DNA from: Rubrivirga sp.
GTDB lineage: Bacteria > Actinomycetota > Actinomycetes > S36-B12
Reading direction: 5' to 3'
Length of the DNA stretch: 45,523 nt
Assembly: GCA_002729215.1 (NCBI GenBank)
Contig: PBTV01000049.1
Coordinates: forward strand, 1-45,523
The notes under the pieces: model-generated
What the model was told of the DNA's origin: nothing
Databases searched by the model: none
The model's input: the letters and a program-made list of their open reading frames with translations, nothing else
Made by a program: the position numbers and the translations under genes
Shown here: positions 39,479 through 45,523 of the stretch, piece after piece
Layout of the letters: each line of letters starts with the position of its first letter
How positions within the stretch are numbered: position 1 is the first letter of the stretch

Positions 39479-41977
39479 GTGGTGAACCGTCGTCGATTCG
39501 CGGGGCTCTTCACGGCGGCGATTATTTGGGGGCTGATCGTAACCGCGGGCGGCCAAGCCCGGGCGGATGCGTCCGCGCAAGCCATGTCCTTGCCCGGAGG
39601 ACCGACGAGCGCGATGGACTCGACGCCAGTGCGACTCGACGCTGATCTCTATCTGCCGTCCACCACACCCGCTCCCGCCGTGGTCCTCGCTCACGGCTTC
39701 GGCGGCAGCAAGACTTCGGTAGCGACTGAAGCGGAATACTTGGCCGATCGTGGATTCGTTGTCTTGGCATACACCGCACGAGGATTCGGTGGGTCCACCG
39801 GAACCATCTCCATGAACTCGCCGGACTTCGAGATCGCCGACGCCTCGGCTGTGATCGACTACCTCGCCACCTTGGACACCGTCACCCAAGACGGGCCCAG
39901 CGATCCCCGAGTCGGTTTCGCGGGTGGCTCGTACGGTGGAGCGTTGTCTCTTATGGCTGCCGGTTACGACAATCGAGTGAATGCAGTATCCGCGGACATT
40001 ACCTGGAACGATCTGCAGACCTCGTTGTTCGGCCAGTCGGTGAGCAACCCTCCCGCGAGCAAGGAGGTAGGCGTCTTTAAGCAGTTTTGGAGCGGGCTGT
40101 TCTTCAGTGCCGGCCTGTTCACCCAAGACGGACAGGTAACTGATTGCGGACGCTTCGCGCCAGACTGGTGCGTTGCATATTCCACCGCGGCAGCAGATGG
40201 AATCCTGACTGACAACGCCCGTGAACTGATGGCGGCATCGTCGCCTGCGAGCATCACCGATCGCATCACTGTGCCCACCCTGCTCGGCGGTGGCCAGTCC
40301 GATTCCTTATTCCCGCTGGCTCAGACCAGTGCGAACGCCGAGCAGATTTCGGCAGTCAACAAGAATGTCAAAGTAGTCTGGCATGCCGGCGGACACGACG
40401 GCGGTGTAGACGAGAGCGATCGGCTTCACGACTTAAACGCCGAGTGGTTCTCCTTCCACCTGGCTGATGGACCCGAGGTCACCAACGCCTTTGATGCAAC
40501 GCTGGTGGAGGGTTCAGCGTTCGGGGCACAGGGGACTACTGAGACTGAGTTGTTATCCAGTGATTCCTTCCCCGGTCTTTTCGGCGCTTCGCAGGAATCG
40601 GTCTCCATCGGTGGACCGACTCAGCAAGTCCTGGCTCCCGCGGGTGGCGTCCCCGCCGCTATCTCTTCACTGCCGGGTGCCGGCGGTCTCGCAGGCCTCG
40701 CAGGCGCCCTACTCGCAGTACCCTTACCGAACCAGACCGCGGCATTCACCTCAGAGCCGTTGTCCCAGCCACTGCGCATCATCGGGTCTCCAACCGTGAC
40801 ACTGGAGATCGCCAGCGACGTCCCAGTTCAGGACGTCACCCTCTTCGCCAGTTTGCGCATCATCGGTGGTACCGAGCGGCCAATACTGCCCAATGGCCTC
40901 GTGGCGCCCATCCGAATCGGCCAAGCGGGGCCGACTCCGCAGGTGATTGATGTGGATCTTCCGGCAATCGTCCGCGACGTCGCGGCCGGTGAAAGGGTGA
41001 GTGTGGTGATCGGCACCACCGATCAGGCGTTTCGCATGCCCCCTGGCCCGGCGGTGTATTCGATCGGGCTGGCCGGTTCATCCGTCGCGATCCCGCTGAA
41101 CCCCATGGCCGAGGAATCCAGTGGAACTCCACTGTGGCGCTGGCCGCTGATCGCGTTTGCGAGCGTTCTCGTCATGGCGCTGGCTGTTCGCTTGTTGCGG
41201 CCGGGCGGTACGAGGGCACTGGCCCGCGAGGACCTGGCAGACACTCCGATCGCGGTCGAGAACCTGTCGAAGAAGTTTAAGAGGGGGGTCCACGCTGTCA
41301 GAGATGTCACCTTCGAGGTCCCCCAGGGTGTTGTCCTGGGCCTTCTCGGACCAAACGGAGCGGGAAAGACGACGACGATGCGCATGGTCATGGGGCTCAT
41401 TTACCCCACGGGAGGAAACGTGTACGTCTTTGGACAACCGGTCTTCCCTGGAGCGGCAACTCTGGCACACATCGGATCTTTCATCGAGGGTCCGGGGTTC
41501 TTGCCGCACCTGTCCGGTCGAGAGAACCTGCGGCTGTATTGGAAGGCCAGCGGTCGCGAGCAGCAGGATCCGAATCTCGATTACGTCCTGGAGATCGCCG
41601 GGCTCGGTACGGCAATCGACCGCAAGGTTCGCACGTACAGCCAGGGCATGCGCCAACGCCTCGGAATCGCCCAAGCCATGCTCGGCATGCCAGATGTCCT
41701 CGTCCTCGACGAACCCACCAACGGGCTTGATCCGCCCCAGATCCGAGAGATGCGCCAGGTGCTGCAGGACTACGCCGCAACGGGGCGCACGGTGGTCGTC
41801 TCCTCGCACCTGCTCAGTGAGGTCGAGCAGACCTGCTCCCACGTGGTGGTCATGCACCATGGAACGCTCATTGCGCAAGGCGCCGTTGCTGGGCTTCTCG
41901 CCGGGCGAAACGGTATGAGCCTCGAAGACGTCTTCATGGAGATAGTCGGCGAAGGCCACGAGGTGACGACATCGTGA
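39479..41977 (+). CDS. fusion of secreted S15-type alpha/beta hydrolase and ABC-transporter ATPase
   Basis: 832-residue two-part protein. Residues 1-33 are a signal peptide. About 45-330 is an alpha/beta hydrolase of the X-Pro dipeptidyl-peptidase/CocE (S15) type: AHGFGGSK, nucleophile S151 in GFAGGSYGG, probable D275 (GGGQSDSLFP) and H306 (WHAGGHDGG). About 380-545 is the S15 C-terminal beta-sandwich. One membrane segment lies at 552-573 (WRWPLIAFASVLVMALAV). Residues 590-832 are a complete ABC ATPase: Walker A GPNGAGKT (K630), signature YSQGMRQRL, Walker B VLVLDEP (E745), H777. The topology is consistent: hydrolase outside, ATPase inside. The frame upstream to 39329 is not used. GTGA overlap with the permease gene. 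Confidence 0.9.
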   Translation: MVNRRRFAGLFTAAIIWGLIVTAGGQARADASAQAMSLPGGPTSAMDSTPVRLDADLYLPSTTPAPAVVLAHGFGGSKTSVATEAEYLADRGFVVLAYTARGFGGSTGTISMNSPDFEIADASAVIDYLATLDTVTQDGPSDPRVGFAGGSYGGALSLMAAGYDNRVNAVSADITWNDLQTSLFGQSVSNPPASKEVGVFKQFWSGLFFSAGLFTQDGQVTDCGRFAPDWCVAYSTAAADGILTDNARELMAASSPASITDRITVPTLLGGGQSDSLFPLAQTSANAEQISAVNKNVKVVWHAGGHDGGVDESDRLHDLNAEWFSFHLADGPEVTNAFDATLVEGSAFGAQGTTETELLSSDSFPGLFGASQESVSIGGPTQQVLAPAGGVPAAISSLPGAGGLAGLAGALLAVPLPNQTAAFTSEPLSQPLRIIGSPTVTLEIASDVPVQDVTLFASLRIIGGTERPILPNGLVAPIRIGQAGPTPQVIDVDLPAIVRDVAAGERVSVVIGTTDQAFRMPPGPAVYSIGLAGSSVAIPLNPMAEESSGTPLWRWPLIAFASVLVMALAVRLLRPGGTRALAREDLADTPIAVENLSKKFKRGVHAVRDVTFEVPQGVVLGLLGPNGAGKTTTMRMVMGLIYPTGGNVYVFGQPVFPGAATLAHIGSFIEGPGFLPHLSGRENLRLYWKASGREQQDPNLDYVLEIAGLGTAIDRKVRTYSQGMRQRLGIAQAMLGMPDVLVLDEPTNGLDPPQIREMRQVLQDYAATGRTVVVSSHLLSEVEQTCSHVVVMHHGTLIAQGAVAGLLAGRNGMSLEDVFMEIVGEGHEVTTS

Positions 41978-42849
41978 GTATCTCCACTCGCGACTACTCA
42001 CGCCAGGACACCCTGGGCGTCGGTGTCGAATTGATCCGCCAACTCAAGCGAAAACGCACCCTCGTTGCCTTCCTACTTGTTGTCGCCTTACCACTCATCG
42101 TTGTCGCCGCCGTGCGGTTCGGTCCCTCCTCGAATGGGGACGATGGCGGCAATCAAGGAGGCGGATTCGGTGGCGGCAATTTTGACCTCGTCGGCCTAGC
42201 AACAAACGGTGCCTGGAACTTCACGATCACCATGCTGCTGTTCTCGTCCGGCTTCCTGCTGGTGATCATCGCGGCGATGTTCCTCGGGGACACTGTGGCA
42301 AGCGAGGCGAGCTGGTCGACACTCCGCTATCTGCTCGTAGCACCGGTCCCCCGACGCAAGCTGCTTCGCACGAAGGCGGTCGTGGGACTGCTACTGACAG
42401 CAATCGTCTTGGTGACCTTGGTGCTTACGTCATGGGCAATCGGTGCAATTGCATTCGGCACCGCACCACTTGCCAGTCCATTTGGCGGCGCGCTCACCCA
42501 GACAGAGTCCTTGCAAAGGCTCACCGTCATCACCACCTACATCGCTATCACCCTGCTGTTCCCGGCGGCAATCGCCTTTTTGATGAGCGTGTTGACCGAT
42601 GTTCCACTCGGCGCCGTTGGAACGGCGGTAGTCGTTGTAACCATCTTCAACATCCTGGATGCAATCGAGGCCCTCGGATCCTTGCGGCGCTTCCTACCCT
42701 CTGACTACGGCTCCACATGGGTGGATGCCATGAACCCCGTGATTGTCTGGGACCAAATGGCCGTTGGTGTGGCCTACAACCTGATCGCCTTCGCGCTACT
42801 CGTCGGGATCGCGGTATTGCGATTCGACCGAAAGGACATCACCTCGTAG
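41974..42849 (+). CDS. ABC-2 type permease partner of the fusion ATPase
   Basis: 291-residue inner-membrane protein with six hydrophobic segments. It has an extracytoplasmic Gly/Asn/Asp-rich loop after segment 1 (GDDGGNQGGGFGGGNFDL), then ABC-2 features (LGDTVASEASWSTLRYLLVAPVPRRKLL). GTG 41974 overlaps the ATPase stop, so the two form one exporter, probably a dimer of each. The hydrolase tethered to the ATPase may process the exported molecule or its precursor outside the cell; this is inference. Confidence 0.88.
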   Translation: MSISTRDYSRQDTLGVGVELIRQLKRKRTLVAFLLVVALPLIVVAAVRFGPSSNGDDGGNQGGGFGGGNFDLVGLATNGAWNFTITMLLFSSGFLLVIIAAMFLGDTVASEASWSTLRYLLVAPVPRRKLLRTKAVVGLLLTAIVLVTLVLTSWAIGAIAFGTAPLASPFGGALTQTESLQRLTVITTYIAITLLFPAAIAFLMSVLTDVPLGAVGTAVVVVTIFNILDAIEALGSLRRFLPSDYGSTWVDAMNPVIVWDQMAVGVAYNLIAFALLVGIAVLRFDRKDITS

Positions 42850-42871
42850 GTGAGCCCAGGTGCGATTCGAA

Positions 42872-42916
42872 TGCGGGTGGTATTCGACTGCGCATCGGCC
42901 CACAGGATGCATCCCT
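42872..42916 (+). repeat. dispersed repeat, copy 2
   Basis: Starts TGCGGGTGGTATTCGACT and ends GGATGCATCCCT. Same orientation as copy 1 at 39370. The pair brackets the two-gene ABC operon. Confidence 0.5.
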
Positions 42917-42941
42917 CAGCTATCCAATAGCAGCAAAGGGC

Positions 42942-42981
42942 TTCACGAATCTCCCATTGCGATACACGAGGTGTTCGTGAA
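42942..42981. repeat. 8-bp inverted repeat upstream of the MFS gene
   Basis: TTCACGAA (42942-42949) and TTCGTGAA (42974-42981), exact complements 24 bp apart. Possible regulator site for the exporter; no TetR- or MarR-type gene lies beside it. Confidence 0.35.
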
Positions 42982-43021
42982 TGCATCAGGCTCAGGGTCA
43001 ACAACCAAGCGGGGGACTTCG

Positions 43022-43049
43022 TTGACGAGAATCCTGCCAGGGGTAGACT
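43022..43049 (+). promoter_or_regulatory. candidate promoter of the MFS gene
   Basis: TTGACG (43022-43027), 16-bp spacer, TAGACT (43044-43049). It would give a leader of about 130 nt. Confidence 0.4.
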
Positions 43050-43186
43050 CCTCCCAGATTCGCGGTTGCACCAGCAGAAAACATTTCGCACCTCTCGTGT
43101 ATGGGCACAGAGTCCTCTTTAGCTACACAGTTCGGCTCAGCACCTCAGCGTATAGGGGCGTTTTGTGAGAGGAGTGTAGGAACTTT

Positions 43187-44800
43187 ATGTTCACTCAAGA
43201 GGGGGCTAGACCGCACTTAAACAATAAGAGCCGCTGGCTCGTATTAGCCTGCTTGACTCTTGGCCTATCACTAATCGTTCTTGATGAAACGGTTGTAAAT
43301 ACAGCATTCCCAATTTTAACTGCTGATCTCGGCCTCGATGCCTACGAAACCGAGTGGATTGACTCAGCGTATGCTTTAACTTTCGCTTCTCTTCTCATCT
43401 TTTTCGGGCAACTCGCAGATCGCTATGGTCGCAAAAAGTTTTTCCTCATCGGGGTCGCCGTCTTTATTCTCGCGAGCCTGGGGGTAGCGCTATCAGATAC
43501 GTCCACGGGGGTCATCCTGACCAGGGCACTACAGGGATGCGGCGGCGCCATGATTTTGCCTACAACCCTCGCCATTATCAATACGTATTACCACGGACGG
43601 GATCGAGCTATAGCCTTCACCATCTGGGGAGGAACTATCGGCGGCGTCGCTGCCGTCGGCCCGATGGTTGGCGCCTGGCTCATTACTTTTCATTCGTGGC
43701 ATTGGGCCTTTGCCATCAACGTACCTCTTGGTTTGTTAGTAATGGTTGCCAGCTATTTCTGCATTCCCGGATCCAAAAGCAGGGTCAAAGGGAAAGGACT
43801 CGATTTAACAGGAGCCATCCTCATTACTTTTGCTCTGTTTGCCGTTGTGTTTGCGATTATCGAAGGGGGGCGCTTTGGATTCTCCTATCAACGTGAGCCC
43901 TTCACCGCAGGGTCAATGACTTGGCCCACCTCTTTCCCACCTATAACGCTTTTATTCCTGGCGATCGGGTTTGTGTCTTTCTTGGCTTTCTTCTTCGTTG
44001 AAAAGTCTCGCTTGAAGCAAGATAAAGATGTCACTTTGAACTTCGATCTTTTCAGATCACGCTCATTCAGCGCAGGCAACCTCGTGGCATTTGTCGTCAG
44101 CCTCGGTGAATTCGGCCTTCTCTTTACTCTTCCACTTTTCCTCGAATTAGTTGGAGGGTACGACCTTTTGCAGGCAGGTGTCATCTTGTCTGCAATCGCC
44201 CTGGGAGCACTCATCGCTGCCTTGACAGGGTCTTTCGTGTGTCAACTTATGGGTGCAAAGCGAACACTACAGCTGGGTCTGGCGCTTGAGATAATTGGAA
44301 TAGCAGGGCTTGGTATTACTCTGACTAGCACGAGCACGGGATGGGAAATGGCTCCTTGGCTCGTTGCTTACGGTGTGGGTATTGGGTACGCCACCGGTCA
44401 GTTGGCGAGCATAATTCTCTCTGGGGTCTCTGGGCATGACTCCAGCGTGGCGGGCGCATTTCAATCGACATCCCGTCAGCTTGGTGCGGCCTTGGGAACA
44501 GCAGTACTTGGCACCACGCTGGTGATCGGTCTCGGATCTGCGGCAGAGACTCTTGAAGCCAAGGGTGTCCCAACAGGTCAGGCTCAGGAAATCTCTCAAG
44601 AACTCCAGGACTCAGGTGGTGAGTCCATCTCAGACCTCGCCACCGAACCCGGTGGTGTCGACCTTGTGCAAGTTGCTACTGGGACCTTCACCACTGCGTC
44701 GAAGTCAGTTGCTTGGGTGGTGGTTGTCGCTATCTCGGCGGGCCTCTTGGTTAGCTTTTGGATTCCAAAAAATGCGGCACGGGAGAAACAGGCTGGGTAG
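43187..44800 (+). CDS. MFS drug exporter, DHA2 (14-segment, EmrB/QacA) family
   Basis: 537-residue inner-membrane proton-driven exporter. It has about 14 hydrophobic segments, motif A GQLADRYGRKKFF after segment 2, the LDETVVNTAFP motif of DHA2 members in segment 1, and a periplasmic loop near the C-terminus (SAAETLEAKGVPTGQAQ). Likely exports toxic organic compounds. Base composition is visibly more A/T-rich than the rest of the window and codon choice differs (TTA, ATA, AAT are frequent), suggesting acquisition by transfer. It lies between the two tRNA-derived repeats. Confidence 0.9.
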   Translation: MFTQEGARPHLNNKSRWLVLACLTLGLSLIVLDETVVNTAFPILTADLGLDAYETEWIDSAYALTFASLLIFFGQLADRYGRKKFFLIGVAVFILASLGVALSDTSTGVILTRALQGCGGAMILPTTLAIINTYYHGRDRAIAFTIWGGTIGGVAAVGPMVGAWLITFHSWHWAFAINVPLGLLVMVASYFCIPGSKSRVKGKGLDLTGAILITFALFAVVFAIIEGGRFGFSYQREPFTAGSMTWPTSFPPITLLFLAIGFVSFLAFFFVEKSRLKQDKDVTLNFDLFRSRSFSAGNLVAFVVSLGEFGLLFTLPLFLELVGGYDLLQAGVILSAIALGALIAALTGSFVCQLMGAKRTLQLGLALEIIGIAGLGITLTSTSTGWEMAPWLVAYGVGIGYATGQLASIILSGVSGHDSSVAGAFQSTSRQLGAALGTAVLGTTLVIGLGSAAETLEAKGVPTGQAQEISQELQDSGGESISDLATEPGGVDLVQVATGTFTTASKSVAWVVVVAISAGLLVSFWIPKNAAREKQAG

Positions 44801-44836
44801 AACGACTACTTAAGAAAATTCGCAATGTTCGCAATC

Positions 44837-44869
44837 AAGGCCCACAAGGCCCACAAGGCCCACAAGGCC
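44837..44869 (+). repeat. 9-bp tandem repeat, 3.7 copies
   Basis: Unit AAGGCCCAC repeated three times plus AAGGCC. It ends 11 bp before the tRNA-derived repeat. Probably a short, length-variable minisatellite. Confidence 0.8.
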
Positions 44870-44880
44870 AAGATTCACCG

Positions 44881-44928
44881 AGCCGCCTCGGGGATTTGAA
44901 CCCCGGACCTACGCATTACGAGTGCGTT
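44881..44928 (-). pseudogene. 3' half of a tRNA-Thr(CGT), possible attachment site
   Basis: Read leftward: anticodon stem-loop ACGCA-CTCGTAA-TGCGT with anticodon CGT and a perfect 5-bp stem, variable region, T-arm CGGGGTTCAAATCCCCG, acceptor 3' strand AGGCGGC. No D-arm or 5' acceptor strand precedes it, so it is the 3' portion only. It matches the copy at 39152 in 46 of 48 bases, same orientation, 5.7 kb apart. Confidence 0.68.
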
Positions 44929-45155
44929 CCAACCCTCAAGAAATCGGCAGGGGCTCTCTGCTCACGGGGGACCTTATGTCACCGCGGGTGATGCTGTTTC
45001 AGGGTTTGGCAACCTAAATGGTGACAAATTGGTTCCACCAACCACCCGATCTTTTGTCCTTATCGCGACTTCCAATCCACGACGCGGGGGTTGTTTAAAC
45101 ACTCCCTCACCGTGGCTTTCCACTATCTGGACGTAAATCTTCACCATTCCTCAGC

Positions 45156-45161
45156 TACTGT
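45156..45161 (+). promoter_or_regulatory. -10 box of the last gene (leaderless)
   Basis: TACTGT ending 6 nt before GTG 45168. Confidence 0.5.
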
Positions 45162-45167
45162 GACGAC

Positions 45168-45523
45168 GTGCGAAAAAATTGGTCCAAAGCGGTGGGCTTG
45201 ACTGCACCATTGATCGGACTGGGTGTGATCGTCGGACTGATAGGCCACGGGTCCGCACAAGCCCAGACGTCCCTCTCTGATGTTGACTGTGCGCGCAGCG
45301 TCGCCGCAGCGCACACGACATTGGCCCAAGCTGAGGAGTCGGGGGCGGGCGTTGCTCAAGCAGCGACCGCGCTCGCGACCATCCAGCGGGAATGCAGCAC
45401 AGCCATGGGGCTCGCAGCAATGACGTCGCTTCCTGCCGCCGACGGTGCAGCAGCGTCGCAGTCCGCCTCACCATCTCCCGCGAGCACAGCATCAGTGACC
45501 CCTGCTCCGTCTACTTCTACTAC
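45168..45523 (+). CDS. secreted protein, 3' end beyond window
   Basis: Open frame from GTG 45168 to the window edge, 118 codons. N-terminus is a clear signal peptide (MRKNWSKAVGLTAPLIGLG, ending GSAQAQ). The mature part has two cysteines (DVDCARSVAAAH and IQRECSTAMGL) in an Ala-rich helical stretch, then a Ser/Pro/Thr/Ala linker typical of actinobacterial surface proteins. No family recognised. The opposite-strand frames in this region have no such features. Confidence 0.65.
   Translation, partial: MRKNWSKAVGLTAPLIGLGVIVGLIGHGSAQAQTSLSDVDCARSVAAAHTTLAQAEESGAGVAQAATALATIQRECSTAMGLAAMTSLPAADGAAASQSASPSPASTASVTPAPSTST

Larger units (their letters stand above)
42850..43186. other. 337-bp intergenic region before the MFS gene
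   Basis: Contains copy 2 of the dispersed repeat (42872-42916), an 8-bp inverted repeat (42942-42981), and a candidate promoter (43022-43049). A strong GGAGTG/TAGGAAC ribosome-binding region precedes ATG 43187. No gene seen. Confidence 0.6.
44801..45167. other. 367-bp non-coding stretch with minisatellite and tRNA remnant
   Basis: Contains the 9-bp tandem repeat (44837-44869), the second tRNA-derived repeat (44881-44928) and a -10 box at 45156. The rest shows no gene or clear terminator. Confidence 0.6.

Noticed and set aside
39254-40126. Leftward frame of 290 codons across the start of the hydrolase-ABC gene
   Set aside because: Mostly antisense shadow of the S15 domain. Only the last stretch near 39254-39318 was kept as a possible remnant.
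44758-44991. Rightward frame with QGPQGPQGPQG, collagen-like
   Set aside because: It is the 9-bp minisatellite read in one frame. It overlaps the MFS 3' end and a tRNA remnant and has no start signals.
1-45523. CRISPR array, complete tRNA, rRNA or insertion sequence
   Set aside because: None seen on either strand. The only tandem array is the 9-bp repeat at 44837, and both tRNA-like sequences lack the 5' acceptor strand.

Overview
The window is chromosomal DNA from a GC-rich bacterium, almost certainly an actinomycete (Actinomycetota). The support is high GC, actinobacterial families (DUF368, Abhydrolase_9/DUF2319, IclR-led aromatic operons, EamA pairs) and many transcription-unit heads that carry a TANNNT -10 box only 6-8 nt before the start codon with no Shine-Dalgarno, the hallmark of leaderless mRNAs. 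Genus cannot be fixed from the sequence alone. No rRNA, complete tRNA, CRISPR array or insertion sequence was seen.

Layout. 1-2762: molybdenum-cofactor genes, moaE and partial moaA leftward, divergent from xdhC and a MobA-like nucleotidyltransferase. 2781-4710: a cupin lipoprotein/DUF2182 pair divergent from a YczE-like membrane protein. 4707-13722: a leftward catabolic gene string, read in order as two XylE-type catechol 2,3-dioxygenases, a histidine phosphatase, two subunits of a split PEP-synthase-like kinase, a Rieske oxygenase, a zinc-ribbon protein, a hydratase and a HAD protein. 13851-19411: a rightward operon with an unknown protein, an IclR regulator and then genes in the classical dmpE-F-G-H-I order plus a Rieske ferredoxin. 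19425-23494: 2-hydroxymuconic semialdehyde dehydrogenase, an alpha-ketoglutarate-semialdehyde-type dehydrogenase and a proline-racemase-family enzyme. 23513-38493: mostly household and envelope genes (beta-propeller protein, two EamA transporters, DUF368, nitrilase family, Abhydrolase_9, PaaI thioesterase, trypsin-like protease, GT-C-like membrane protein, truncated AhpD-like gene, DEAD-box helicase, SpeE-like protein). 38689-45523: a GYD protein, then about 5.7 kb between two direct repeats derived from a tRNA-Thr(CGT) 3' half, holding a fused secreted-hydrolase/ABC-ATPase gene, its permease and an AT-richer MFS exporter, followed by the start of a secreted protein.

How the genes work together. 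The two divergent operons together encode a nearly complete meta-cleavage route: catechol -> 2-hydroxymuconic semialdehyde -> 2-hydroxymuconate -> 4-oxalocrotonate -> 2-oxopent-4-enoate -> 4-hydroxy-2-oxovalerate -> pyruvate + acetaldehyde -> acetyl-CoA. There is no phenol hydroxylase. In its place are a two-subunit kinase built like phenylphosphate synthase (or CreHI), phosphatase-like proteins and a Rieske oxygenase. The most interesting reading is an aerobic aryl-phosphate pathway: phosphorylate the phenolic substrate, oxidise it with the Rieske enzyme, remove phosphate, then cleave the catechol. That is inference from domains and gene order; the chemistry is untested.
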